Source of the DNA: Heliopora coerulea
Taxonomy: Eukaryota > Cnidaria > Anthozoa > Scleralcyonacea > Helioporidae
Length of the DNA stretch: 64,000 nt
Reading direction: 5' to 3'
Assembly: GCA_030142905.1 (NCBI GenBank)
Contig: JASJOG010000104.1
Coordinates: forward strand, 583,001 to 647,000
The notes under the pieces are model-generated. The model was not told the DNA's origin. It ran no database searches and saw only the letters and a list, made by a program, of their open reading frames with translations. Below are positions 15,341 to 27,779 of this stretch, piece after piece. Positions within the stretch are counted from its first letter, which is position 1; each line of letters begins with the position of its first letter. The translations under genes and the position numbers were made by a program.

Positions 15341-18300
15341 ATGTCAGATAGTCTGACGGCTAAAAGATATGCTTTTAGCCCAAGAAGTGATTTCCAGCGT
15401 AGTTTTACCATAACACTTGACGACGCAGATAAACTGGGAATTTCTTCAAATAACCTTCGGACAAGGACTTCGACCATGGAGGTCACAAATCCACCCAAGC
15501 CTCAGCTGGCGATTGTTGGTGTGTCCCTTGATCACTTACCAAGATCTTCACAGTTGTTTATTTGTTGTGCAGGGGTGTTTTTATTTTATTTGATTTATGG
15601 TTATGTCCAGGTTAGTTCAGAAATGGTTTGGTCCATGGTTGCTTGATAGTACAGTAACTTCCTTGATTACATTCCTTTCATTCCTTACTGTTTTTCCTTT
15701 ATTAACTATCTTTCCTTCTCTTCCTTTCCTTCCTTTCCTTCTCTCCCTTTCCTTCTCTTCCCTTCTTTTCATTAACTTCTCTTCCTTTCCTTTCTTTTTC
15801 CTTCCTTTCCTTCTTTTCCTTCCTTTCCTTCCTTTTATTCCTTTCCTTCTTTTCCTTCCTTTCCTTCCTTTCCTTCCTTTCCTTCCTTTTATTCCTTTCC
15901 TTTATGTATTTGCCTTGTTATCTTTGCAATACTTCCATTTTTTTGTTTTTGAAAAACAACTTGTCAAGGAAGCAAAAGTATTTTGTAGTTAGATCAAGTG
16001 TTTTTTCCCGTTTTTAATCTGTCAATTTATTTTGCATTTCAGCAATATTAGAATGCATCATAGCATTTATTAGCCAATCTTTCTGTTCTTCACTTATCCT
16101 TGTGCTCTGCCAATTTTCTTCTTGTAATTCAATATATTTTACTTTTTTTACAGGAGTTGATATTTAGTTTGGAAGGTTTTCAACCATTTGGTTGGTATTT
16201 AACCCTAATTCAGTTTGGTTGTTATGGAATATTTGGGATCATTGAGACCAATGTTCAAAAGGAATTTACCAGAAGGTAGGTACAAGCTGTCAAACCTCCA
16301 AGATATTGACAATTCAATAGTGTAATGATCGAGTCTTGCTGTGTAAAGTGAGTAATGTGACACTATGCACATGTGGGATTTTTCCCAACATAGTTCCCAG
16401 TAAAAGTACTTTTATATAGTTTCCCAGTAGTATCAATAGTCGTATTGTGTAATGTAAAATACTGCAAGCTATTCATGTGCAAGGACAAACACTGTATATA
16501 GGTGAAGTTTGTGTAATGATAGTTAGTTGTGATTACATTGAAATAAAGAGAAGACTAACAGACCAAGTGTGCACATTACAAATGAATGCAAGAGAACACA
16601 TGCAAGTCACTTAAGATTTGAATTTGTAAAATTAATAATACTCTCCTGCAACAATTAAAGTTTCATTTAACGAATTGTTTTAATGATCTTATATCATTAC
16701 CACATGTGAGATCATAATTATTGAACAAATAGAAAGTTGCTTGAGTGTCTCTGCTCTGTGATAAAAACATGAATGATGTCATTTAAGCTGGAAAAGTGCC
16801 TAGTGGAAACATGAGATGTAGCTGAGTGTATTCAGGAATTTTTCCAGTTGAAATGGCATCATGAATATTTCTATCACAGTACAGAAACATGAAAGCTATT
16901 TTCTGTTTGTGTTATAAGTTAAGATAGTCAATAAAAAGGACATCAGTGGTGTCAGTGTACTCTGAGAGAAAATGAGGGTCATCCAATGAAAGTGTTCATA
17001 GGATCCATGTTATTTTGTAATACCCAATTGGCAACAGCTCATGAACTTAAATTTACTTTTAATTTTATTTCCATTTGAAATAGGCTTATGCCTTTAACTG
17101 TTGGATTAGATTATCTTTAAAGATGCAATGTATTTTTCAGTCTTGTCTTAGTCACTTATATTTTCTTCTTACCCTCAGGATACCCCTTCAGACATATGCA
17201 TTTTTAGCTTTTTTAACTGTTTCCACCATGGGACTGTCAAATACATCTTTGGGCTATTTAAACTATCCTACCCAGGTGAGAATTTGCACTTATAGGTACA
17301 ATAATCAGACAGATTAAATTTTATGTTAAGTGGGTGATATCAGCACTTTGGCAAAGCATAATAAAAAATTACGGAATCGGTGTTAAATGAGGAATAGTAG
17401 TCATGTCTCATGGCATCTTGGTCAAAACGGAAAGACAAATGGTTTTGGTGTAATCCAGGTTCTAGCTAGGGTGACTGGTGAAAATTTTGTTGTAATACAT
17501 AGCAAAGAAGTGGAAATTAAAAGTAAACCTGTTTTGCTTACTAGCTGGCTCTTATAATCATGGTACATTATTAGTTATCATGATTAAAGTAAGTTGGATA
17601 GTTGTTACAGATCTGGGTTCCTTCTGTACAGTATAAGCCAGTGAAATCAAATTGGAAAATGTTTTGCTGTTTTGAGAAAAAATGTTTTGCTGTTTTGAGA
17701 AAAAATGTTATTCATGAGAATCATTTAGAGGAAGACCTGGGGCTTCTCTGTCTCCTAAAATAATATATCTCTTGTTATTCATGAGGGAATATTCACAGAA
17801 AAATTGCACCTTCTTTCATGAGCAATGGGGGAAGTTCTGTGGTGATCATGGTATTATTATCATTAAATCTGTGAAAGTCTGCATGGTGATAGTGACTATC
17901 TCTGTAATATTTGTGGTAGTAACATAATATGTATATTAGGCAGCATTTGAATTGATAACACAGGATATTAATCCCTCAAGTATAAAAGATATATGTGATT
18001 ATGCTTCTTCAGGTTATTTTCAAGAGTTGTAAACTTATTCCAGTTATGATTGGTGGAATTCTGATACAAGGTAGGTAGGATAGGTCTAAGTTACTGTAGT
18101 AGTGATAGCTTTAAGTTAAAAAAAATGGGGTGCTGTGTTGGCAATACTGATCAAAGGTCTTTCATCAGACTGACAAAGGGCTTAATTGCTTGAAATGACA
18201 TTATCTTGTCCTCTTGCTTTTTGGCAGAGTACTACCATTAAACTTTTTTTTGTTTTAATTTAAAGCTTCTTTTCCTATTAGGCTGTGGTAATGACATGAC

Positions 18301-21300
18301 CTGAACTATGTGACCCAAACAAGCTGTAGTCTGCAATGTAAAATGTATTGGAGTACCTTCCAATGCAATTTTTGTTAAAACATGTGTGTTTCCAAGTCAT
18401 AAATTGAAGCCACTGCACTAAACTTTTTTTTAAACATTTCTTTAGTTATTTGTATGTGCTCTTTTTATAAGTGGATACTGTATAAATGAAGATTATAATA
18501 TGAACTACAGGAATGTGCTTCACTTAAAGTATTGCTGCCTGTTGATTAAAATATATAAAGAAACACAAACATGACAAAATGACAGGACATGTTCAAAATC
18601 AAAGCAAACAAATGGTGGTCCACCATCTTGGTCCATCTGTAATCTCTAGTTACCATGACTACTTTTAATTAATGCTCACATAAACAAACCAAAAAAGAAG
18701 CCAAATTTGTTCTTGGCATACAGTATTTTTATGCCCTACTTGGGACTAGGACCTCATTCACACGATACTGGTATGAAATGAAACTAATGAAATTATTAGG
18801 ATTAGGCCTTGTGTTCACATGGTACTGGTATGAAAAAGCATGAAACCATAATGCTAACCGTAACGATTTGAAACTGTAATGTGAAACTGTAATGAAACTG
18901 TACCTCTACCGGTATCGTGTGAACAGGTTTATACTGTGGTATTTTGATACCGGTGCAGTTTTGTACTGGTATTGTGTGAACGGGGTCTAGATTTAGTGTT
19001 TTGTCACTAATTTGCAAGATTAAATATCATGAATTTTTTTTTATATTAGTTTCAACTCCTGTCTTGCACACCACCTCTTCTCAGGGAATTTTAGGCAAAC
19101 CAATGCATTTTAAACATTCCCAATCAGAAAGACAAAATGATTTGATGTACCCATTCTTGCACTTAACTTAGCTGACCTTTCTAAATAATTATTAGTTGAT
19201 ATGCATCAATGTCTTTCATGTAATTGCATATTGAAAAAGGAAAAAGGTATGGCCTGGTGGATCTTGCAGCTTGTGTTTTAATGAGTATTGGATTAATCTT
19301 GTTTACCCTGGCTGACAGTGAAGTCTCACCAAAGTTTGATCAAACTGGTATTGTATGTGCTGATGATTTGTTGAAATGTACAGTAATTAAGTAATTCCCT
19401 TCTGTACTACAATAGTAATGCTAAAAAAAGTGTTGGTGAAGCCGGGTATGGGACAGTTTAATGATGAAGGAATGCCAAGAAAAGAATTTGAATGTGGTAA
19501 ATAATATGATTTAAACAGAAATTGAAGTTCAGTATATAAGACAATTTCTAGCACTTCACTGTAACTCATAACATCATCAAAGTAGGTTAAATGAATTAAA
19601 TAACATAAATATTATATTGTTATGGACATGAAAATGTTTTTGGATTACAATAAGATGTCAAACAAAACAGACAATTCATAGAAAACAATTTTGTTAGTGG
19701 AGGTTGTTAGGATGTTATCTGGGCATTTATTATTATTAAAGTTAATTTGCATCAAATTTAGAGAAGTACCGGTTCCTGGAGTAAATTTAATATTCTTTCT
19801 CTATTTCACTTAACCTTGCAATAGAATAAATTAATCTTTAGTTCTGATAACTGTAAAGTTATAACCACAAAATAGCAATACCAATTATTAGATTTTAATG
19901 AATAGTTCTATGACATTTTCTCCCCAGGAATTATCTTAATAGTGTTGGCTTTATGTGCAGATGCAGTTATTGGTAATGTCCAGGAAAAAGCCATGAAATT
20001 TCACTCAAGCAGCAATACTGAAATGGTGAGGTTTTAGAGTTCTGTAAAAAAGACTTCTACCAACTTTGTGCCAAATTAGCTGCATGTCTAAACACTATCT
20101 AATAATATTTTACTTGATTATAGTCATACTCATTGCCTTTTAGATTCTGTATTCATATGGCATTGGGTTTTTCTACATTTTAATTGGTTTGGCCTTGTCT
20201 GGAGGCTTGAAAGAGCCATTTACATTCTGTGCAGAAGTGAGAACTTGCTAAACATACATTCTTGCTTAGTGATTGTGCAATGCATTTTACATTATAGTCA
20301 AAATACCCAGTGTTTTGTTTTCATCAGCATGTTGAATCATTGTGTTGTGAGCTGTACAATGTGACTTATCAAGTAGGGTAATGTTCAAAACTCTGTTTAG
20401 CCACAGTGATTCATGAAACTATTTTTGATATTTAACCTAGCTGCTTTCAAAATTAGTTTCTTCACATACACATGCAAAAAAATTTATCACTGATATTTTG
20501 CAAACTCACCTTAAATATATAAGTTGAGGTTTGTGGTTAGATTTCTGTTCTTGAAAGCAAAAGATTTACATTATTATAGCATTTCTTAATATTTTGTATT
20601 TTAATTGTTAAAGTTTATCACATGAGATTTATCAGAAATTTACACTGGGTTAATCCCTTATGCAATGTCTCAATGGGTAGTATTATAATAAATCTATAAT
20701 TATTACTTGATGGTTTTAGCATCCGGGTCGCACTTATGGGCTTGCAGTGTTATTTTCACTCACAGGATATCTTGGAATAGCATTTGTGTTATCACTGGTC
20801 AAATGTTTTGGAGCCTTACTAGCTGTCACAGGTAGGAAACATCAGAAAAACTGGCATATCACTGCAGTACTTAATATGGGATGAAGGAGGGGATGAATAG
20901 AGGATTAGGAGGAAAGCAGGGATAAAAGGAAGATAAATAAAATGAATGATTAAAGGATATCATATGAAAGGGTTTTCTATTTATTTGTTCACTGATTAGT
21001 TGATACACTGATTCATTCATCCATACATTTGTTATGTTATGTTATTTAATTATTTATATAATAATATATTGGTTGGCATTATTTATTTATATATTTGGTG
21101 TAGTTATAATATGTTTAAAGTGGCTACAATAGTACAAGGACAAAGAATAGAAGGAGCAAACAAACAAATGAAATGATAGAGGAACAAAGGAAGGAGAGCA
21201 AGAGAGTGATGAAGTGTTGAGGAGGGAAGAGAAGGGAATAGAAGGAAGGAAAGAGATGTGGAGGAAAAGGAAAGGAGAACATAACAGAAAGTATGGGAAA

Positions 21301-22900
21301 AACAAGTGGAGGGGTAGTAAGAGAAAGGGATGGGAGGGAAATGAGGGAAAGAAAGGGAAGGAAGGCAGAAAGATTGAAAGAAGGATCAGAAACAAGATCA
21401 GAAACAAGCTTCACTGTTATTTAATTCTGGTGTTAATAAATGGGAATAACCAGTGTGATCATTTTTGACTTTTGCAATGACATTGAGATGTTTGAAATAT
21501 CATTTAATATGTCATTTTACAACTGTAGTGATTTATTTGCAGTTGGTATATGACATACACAGTATTAATTTTATGCAATATAATGATATAATCAATGTAC
21601 TTTTACTAATGTATTGGTAGCAACTTATACAAAAATAATATTCCTTATTTTGAAAGTAAATTATGTCATTTATCAATGAAACAAGGTGTAACAAAGAGGT
21701 TGGTTTGAGAGTAGAGGTTTTGAATAAAATAACTGACAAGGCATTAATGGTTTTGAAACATTTTTGAATTGCAGATCTACATTAGACTATTTGCTTACTG
21801 TTGAAAGTACAATATATTTAATTTAGTACTTCAACAAACTACTGACAATTACTACTTTCAGAACAATTCAGAATTCAGAATTTGCCATTTGACCCTGAAA
21901 ATTGAAGAGTATTAAATAGTTCAATGTACTGTTACATGCTTATTTAATATAAAGTCTTCCACTTCTATTTGGTAGTGACAACCTGTCGAAAAGCTGTAAC
22001 TATTGTCCTATCCTTTGTGTTTTTTACCAAACCATTCACATTTCAGTGAGTACATAATTATCTTACATCTTGACATTGTTTTGTTTAATAAATCAGGAAA
22101 TAATAGTTCAAAAGTTTTAAAATAGCATCCTGAGAATAAACTATTTGATGTTATCAACATAGCTTCCAAAAAAAAGAAAAGTTTCAATGCATCCTGTTTA
22201 TCCTCTTGCCAAAAGTTTTTAAAATTAAGTGTACTTTTCATAATGATATGTTTAGCACTTCTGTTACGATGAACATAATGCTTTCTTAAAATGATTTGTC
22301 TGAAAAAGCTGTGGTATCACTGTCATATTACTATAATATACTGTTTGATAGTTTGATTGTTTGATATGTGTAAAGGTTTGTTATGATCCAATTGGGTGAA
22401 AGAATCTGATTATAATGATGCTTTAACATCAAATAAAAACTTTAGCTATCTATACTTTAAACCCAGTTCTGGGCATTTGGTGGTCCCAAGCAAAATTCAA
22501 TTTTGCTTGGCACCCTATGGCACCCTTTCATTGTTGTGGCCAATCCACGAAATGTTTGTGCTGATGTGGGATGATTGTCTATTAACTTTAGATTAATGAT
22601 TTTAGATTTAATATGTCAAAGCAGCCACCTCCATGTAAAGGAGCCTTTTAGTCAGGAATCCTGAATTGAGTACATGATCTGCATGTAAAATGACCTAGTA
22701 TTGCTCTACAGGCATTAAGCATCTTCATGTTCATTTTCTGCACTTCGTTTTGCTTCAGATATGTGTGGTCTGGTATCATCGTACTATTGGGGATTGCTTT
22801 GAATGTTTATAGCAAGAATAAAGATAAAGCAGATGCAATGTTGTGCCAGTTTTGGTACAGAATATCAAGAAAGAAACCAAATCTTTTACAAGAAGTCTAA
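15341..22900 (+). CDS. SLC35B3: Adenosine 3'-phospho 5'-phosphosulfate (PAPS) transporter 2
   Basis: Golgi nucleotide-sugar-type carrier that imports PAPS, the donor for sulfation of glycans and proteins. Ten exons: 15341-15610, 16154-16275, 17179-17275, 18013-18070, 19240-19347, 19928-20025, 20144-20236, 20720-20831, 21976-22045, 22759-22900. They total 1170 nt and 389 residues, and all phases join. ATG 15341 gives MSDSLTAKRYAF and a ~70-residue cytosolic start. Conserved blocks follow: FYLIYGYVQELIFS, FLTVSTMGLSNTSLGYLNYP, KSCKLIPVMIGG, LADSEVSPKFDQTG, LCADAVIGNVQEKAM, FSLTGYLGIAFVL and TKPFTFQYVWSG. About ten membrane helices are expected. The family match is strong along the whole length. 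The 3' side is followed by a foldback MITE at 23.25 kb, probably outside the transcript. Confidence 0.96.
15660..15910. repeat. Polypyrimidine (CCTTT)n tract in SLC35B3 intron 1
   Basis: About 250 bp almost wholly of C and T on the plus strand, built from TTCCTTTCC units. It lies just downstream of the first splice donor of SLC35B3. The long Phe/Leu/Pro frame over it is an artefact. Confidence 0.8.
16756..16879. mobile_element. Foldback MITE in SLC35B3 intron 2
   Basis: Arms of 40 bp at 16756-16795 and 16840-16879 are reverse complements with few mismatches; outer ends are CTGTGATA and TATCACAG, inner ends CTGGAAAA and TTTTCCAG. The 44-bp centre has no coding content. Confidence 0.65.
18750..18987. 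mobile_element. TIR MITE, family 1 (copy a), with 3-bp target duplication
   Basis: Begins GACCTCATTCACACGATAC and ends with the near-complement GTGTGAACGGGGTC. The internal motif ATGAAAAAGCATGAAACC is shared with the shorter copy at 49197-49341. Both ends are flanked by TAG (18747-18749 and 18988-18990), a candidate 3-bp target duplication as made by PIF/Harbinger transposases. The element carries an internal second left end near 18809, so it may be nested or duplicated. It lies in SLC35B3 intron 4. Confidence 0.75.
21130..21400. repeat. Purine-rich stretch in SLC35B3 intron 8
   Basis: About 270 bp of mostly A and G on the plus strand (GGAAAG, GAAGGAAGG units), mirrored by Phe/Leu/Ser-rich minus-strand frames that are artefacts. 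Confidence 0.7.
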
Positions 22901-24090
22901 ATCACTAATCACTTACATGTACTGTACTGCACAAGAATTTAGTGACTGATAATGGCCTGCAAGGTGATGACAATACATTACAATACCTCCAGTTTCCAGT
23001 TAATAACTTATGGGTATTTTTGTTGTAAATACTGTTACTCTTCACTTGTTTAACATTTTTCTAATTACAGTATAATAGTTACTTTTATTAGTAGATATAC
23101 CGATACATCCAATTCAAATTCACATGTTCAAATGATTTGGTTTGCTCTACAGCAGCAGTAACTTCTTCACATTGGTGTACACCCCAGCTATACAGCTATC
23201 AACTGTGTTAATAACCATAACCAGCCAATAACTTAAGAAAATATTGTAGAAAAACTAAACCAAAGATAACGATCTTGGAACTTGATATTCAAGTAAACCC
23301 AAGAAAAGACACAGTATTCAAGGTAATATTTTGACTCAATTACGGGGTCATTATTGAACCATGTGTCTTTTCTTGTGTTTTTACTTGAATATCAAGTTCC
23401 AAGATGGATAATTTTGGTTTAGTTTTTCAACTGCATTCATGATTGGAGAAAATGTATTTTCTTCGATGGGTACATGGACCAGTAAGAGGTTAATGACAGG
23501 AAGCCCTAAGTTAGGGGCCTTATCAGTAAAAATAGCCATATTCAAACGTGAATTGTTTAGTGTTTTACAAATAGTACTAGCACCATAAAAGGGAGGGCTG
23601 ATGAATTTCATTGCCACCATGCCTAACATGGAAATGTTTATGCTTCACCTGGTCCTTGTCAACACCTTTTACTGGGTAAATAAAAAGCAGATTTCCAGCT
23701 TCAAGTTACCGCTAAATGGATTGCAGGGAAGTGAATCTACACGAGAGGAAGTGAACTAGTGAAGGGGGTGTGTGTGTTTGTATTGGTTTTATGTTCCCTC
23801 ATTGACCACTCCTCTTCCTTTGGTTTTAAATTATTGAGGCCAATATCGTGAGGAAGCCGACATGTCCTAAGTACATAATTAGACTGCAGGTGGTTATTCA
23901 ATGAATCGTATGCTTCCTAATTCGTGACATTTTGTTCACAATTAACATCAAAGAAGAGAGGAAGCCGTCACACGAAGTAGTCTCCCAAAGTGCGGTTTGT
24001 GAAGAAAGATTGTGTTGGCTGTTGAAGTCAGACGAAAGGAATCACATTGAGACGACTGTCACTTACTGCCATTTCTCTTGCAATATTTCG
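22901..24090. other. Intergenic region between SLC35B3 and the FAM167-like gene
   Basis: Holds the SLC35B3 3' UTR, a foldback element at 23249-23428 and a GT-rich stretch near 23.77 kb. The frame of the FAM167-like gene stays open upstream to about 23,932 but contains no ATG before 24,091, so the upstream part is read as 5' UTR. Confidence 0.5.
23249..23428. mobile_element. Foldback MITE downstream of SLC35B3
   Basis: Two arms of about 65 bp (23249-23312 and 23362-23428) are reverse complements with few mismatches; the centre of each arm carries TTGATATTCAAGT or its complement. The central spacer is about 50 bp. No transposase frame is present. Confidence 0.75.
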
Positions 24091-25579
24091 ATGGCCACCG
24101 AAACCACTGTTTGTTCATCCGTTCCTAATTTTTCTGGTGACAGAGAGATTTTAACGATGGAAGAACGAGAAAAAGGCTTAGACGACGCAATTCAGTGGCT
24201 CAGAGATGAACTGGTCAGTATATTGTGAACATTTTTAATTAATCACAATGATAAGGAGGGCGCCTCATCTAGACATGTTTATGCAAGTCGTCAATTTTAT
24301 ATAAACAAACAATTGATGAACGTAAAAACAGTTCAATCTGCTGAAAGTGTGTGAATATTGAATAAACGTTCGTCGGCGTTCATTGGCGAACTGTGTGACC
24401 GACAAGTGGTTATGACTTTGATGGCATTCTTGTGGTATGTTCAAACATTGTTTGTCGTTCTTCCTCAGTCGAATTAATCGTAAAAACTGCATTAAACGTG
24501 CAAAAACAACGGTCAGTCAACTCCCTGCTACAATGGTTAGCGAGCTTAAGTCCGTCCATAAATTTTTAGGAAAAAATCGTAATTTATTTTGTAGGAGACG
24601 ATTCGTACGAATATAACATTGAACCTAAGGCCATTTAACGTCTTATACCGCACAGAAACAAATATTGTAAACAAATTATGATACCAGTCCATGTGAATGT
24701 TTAGATTCATCAAAAATTGTGAAAAACAGATGAAAATGACATAAACCAGATTTGTCGCGTCTCAACCTATGAGTTAATCATTCATTTCTTTTGATGTCAC
24801 TTGATGAATTATTTACAAATGCAGATAATTTTTTTCCCTAGTGAATTGTTCACAGCTATCCGTATTGGGGCATATTTACATGGGTATATGTATAAGTATT
24901 TATGAAATAACAGGTGTTCTATGCACACTCAGTTTCTATCTCTTTTATAAAACAAGCAAGGGACTTCATTATTGGTAGTTAACTTTTTTCAGATATTAGA
25001 CACAGTGAGCAAGTATGACATCAATTTGGTACATGACTTTACTTTGGGTGATATAAAACGTGGTTATTGTCATTTGTCCATTTACTGCAGGCATATGAAG
25101 CAACTCTTTTTTGTTAAAAATTATTTAATACATGGCCACCAATTCAACCATGCTTAAAGTTGTTTTTCAAATGATTGTTCATTACAAAAAGTAGAAATCA
25201 CCTAATAATGTAATTTCATTCCACAGAAGTAGTAAGGAAGGAAGGAACTATGCTGATTATTAAATTAATTTTATTTAGCCATAGTCACTCCTGCATCTCA
25301 AAATATAATAGTTAATTTACCGTTCTTTCCTAGAACTCACTCAAGTCTCAGGACCAGTCTCTCATGCGGCAGTTTTTGGCTCTCCGCTCCCAGATCAACA
25401 ATCTGAAAGATGACCTACCCACAACTATTGGACAGGGAAATACGATTGAATATTACTCACCAAAACGATCAGACAATGAGAATGTATTTTTTGGCGGTGA
25501 GCCTCGAACGAGATTTTATTCAGATTTAAGTTTAAGAGGAAAGTCTCTCTCTTCAGGCAGCGATGAGGAAAAATTTTGA
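24091..25579 (+). CDS. FAM167 (DIORA) family protein
   Basis: Small protein of the FAM167A/B family, whose molecular role is not well defined. Two exons, 24091-24213 and 25334-25579, join in phase to give 122 residues. The first ATG after in-frame leader sequence is at 24091 (MATETTVC). The core block GLDDAIQWLRDEL continues across the splice into NSLKSQDQSLMRQFLALRSQINNLK. It matches the family pattern of a D-E-A-I-x-W-L-R-K-E-L helix followed by a coiled-coil L-x-x-Q-D-x-x-L-x-R-Q-L segment. The tail is Ser-rich and charged (SLSSGSDEEKF). It is shorter than the vertebrate proteins (about 160-215 residues), lacking most of the N-terminal extension, as expected for the conserved core alone. 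Exon 1 uses a GTCAGT donor. Confidence 0.85.
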
Positions 25580-25705
25580 AAATTTTTTTTACCAAAGTTA
25601 ACAGTTTAATGGTTATCAATTAACCTAAGGCACATCCGTCAGATAAAACCATTTAGTAGAAACTTAGTCGAGTACTATTGCAAATGCTGCATTCTGATTG
25701 GCTAC

Positions 25706-25743
25706 GCTACTCGCTATCTGTTCGTCGATAGATAGCGAGTAGC
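25706..25743. repeat. Perfect 14-bp inverted repeat with 10-nt loop
   Basis: Arms 25706-25719 (GCTACTCGCTATCT) and 25730-25743 are exact reverse complements. The second arm ends five bases before the ATG of a short transposon-like frame at 25748, so it may be the 5' end of that element. Confidence 0.7.
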
Positions 25744-25747
25744 AAAA

Positions 25748-25953
25748 ATGGCTTCCGCCTCTCGTTTTTGTAAAGTTCCTGAAGACGAAATAGATTGCCT
25801 ATTTGAAAGTGCAATCCCAGAGAAGACGAAAAATGTTCTTTGCTAAGTGTTTCTACTAGAACAATTAGATTAGGAGCTCGAGATTTCTACGAGGTGATAG
25901 TTGACTCGGGCTTCGCCTTCATCTCATAGAAATCTCGAGCTCATAATCTAATT
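25748..25953 (+). mobile_element. Probable relic of a DUF3504/Crypton-like element (N-terminal fragment)
   Basis: ATG 25748 opens a 32-residue frame (MASASRFCKVPEDEID, then LFESAIPEKTKNVLC) that stops at 25844. Its pattern, an acidic start and 'I-P-x-x-T-K', resembles the N-terminus of DUF3504 tyrosine-recombinase-like proteins common in coral genomes. After the stop, a 27-bp inverted repeat (25863-25889 and 25927-25953, centre of each arm GAGCTCGAGA or its complement) follows. Most of the gene is missing. Assignment is from memory of the family pattern and is tentative. Confidence 0.35.
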
Positions 25954-26419
25954 ATTAAATAGGATGTAGAGGTGATGGTAATAAATTCGAATTCCATATA
26001 ATTTATTCAAATTCTGCGAGTGTGTCTTTTAAGCTAAGAAAAGATTGCCAAAGAAAGAGAGAACATTTTCTGTATTTAACTCATGCATCTAAATTTTAAT
26101 GTCTATAAGTAATACTAATTAAAAAATGGGCTTGTGAATGCTTGGAAAACCAATCGAATGTTTTTGCATGTTGTAAAATTCGAGTTAATAAAACGTTCTT
26201 GGGTAAAAAGTAAACCTTTTATGATTTTCCTCAATTCTCGCAAAGTGGGAATTTGCATTTTTTCAAACAGCTTTTGCTGCTAACCACAAAAACAACGCAT
26301 TTAAATTCTGCGGTTTGGTTTCAATAAATAATTTAAATCTTCCACGTACGGAAGGTAAAGAAATATACGTTACACTTTGTGCATTTTCAGCGCAGTTACA
26401 AAGGCGTCTTCTGCTCATA

Positions 26420-26617
26420 ATGGATACATTTGGCAGTGTCCTTTTCACTGGTGGAGTAGTTCTGGCGTTAAGTTCATTTTTTACCCATGTATTTGACATT
26501 TTGAAGGAAAGAACTCGTGGCGAGATAAACAACGCTGATAACAAACAAGGCAACCTCTTCGACCTCGTTTTAAACACTGCCTCAATGGAAGTTTTAATTG
26601 GTGATCAGCCGTTCTAA
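26420..26617 (+). CDS. Possible small membrane protein, 65 aa, unrecognised
   Basis: I do not recognise this frame. ATG 26420 gives MDTFGSVLF followed by a hydrophobic stretch to about residue 25, then a charged segment KERTRGEINNADNKQGN and a stop at 26615. One membrane helix is plausible. The third-position composition looks coding-like compared with the flanks, and the frame stays open upstream without an ATG. It could equally be the last exon of an unseen gene or chance. Confidence 0.22.
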   Translation: MDTFGSVLFTGGVVLALSSFFTHVFDILKERTRGEINNADNKQGNLFDLVLNTASMEVLIGDQPF

Positions 26618-27779
26618 GAGTCTGAAGAAGGGGCTTTAATGAACGATCACATTCGCCAGATTTAAGCAATCCCTTTTCCGAAACGAAAAATAGAGTTTGA
26701 CTTAACGATTTTGTCGCTGACTGACACCTGGCTACATGTAAACAGTATTTGCAACGCCATTTTAATGTCTGTTTTTTTTGGATGTATTGTATATTGTCGA
26801 TAGCAGGGAACAGATAACTTGCAATTCTTTCTTTTCTACAATTTACGTTGAGTATTGAGTAATATTCCTAGGGGCTGTTGTATGTTTTGCATGGAGTTTA
26901 ACAAGCGTGCAAGACTCTTGTGCAGTTAATCTTAACGTAGATAGGAATGTCTTTTCTTGTCTGCTGTTATGGATAATCACACGTTTGTGACATACTGATC
27001 AGAAGGCTATCCAGTTTTAGCAAAAAAGGAATGCTTAAATAAACGATATGGTAAGTCCTGAAGGGTAGCTGGTGATAAGTTAATTTACAGTTAAGGGTAT
27101 GAAAGTTTGGAGCATGTTTATATTCAAACAATGGTATAAAAGCGGAATGCTACGGTTGCAATAACGGTAAGTGTCCAGATTTTGGCAAACTTGTCTGATT
27201 TTTACGCAAACCATTGACTTACGTTCACGAAATAGAAACATTTCGCCATGTTTTTTGTCGAATTTTAGTGAAATATCGGAGGCAATTATCGAGATAGTCG
27301 TGCTCCGATTGGTCGGGGTGAACGGTTATTTAACAATTACTAGTCGCCATGTTGAGGTGTTTATCAATGAATATTGACCGCACTGCATCACTGCTGGGTA
27401 CATATTAATCGATTATCTATGAGATTATGTTCATCAATTATTTCAGTAAAATCTAGAGGCGATTTATCAGAGAAAAACATACTGGGTCGTGGACGGGAAA
27501 ACGATATTATTTACCCTCTTTTGTTTTCAGAAAGGCTAGTCTTGGGTGATAAACTAAATAAAATTATTATACCTTAATTTCCTACCGCTTTTTTGGTTTT
27601 TTCTTTTACTTAAAAGTATTAAACTATGTCACTAAGAATCAACAAAACATTTTTAACAAATTTAAAATGGAAACTGCTTCTTTTCTCACATTAAATTTCA
27701 AGAACAATGAAATGAAAGATGATATTGTTCCTAAAAGAAAGAAATCCAAATATTTTTTAAGCTAAAAAATTTCAAAAAA

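Noticed and set aside
23932..24090. N-terminal extension of the FAM167-like protein
   Set aside because: The frame is open but has no ATG before 24091 and no family similarity, so it is taken as 5' UTR.
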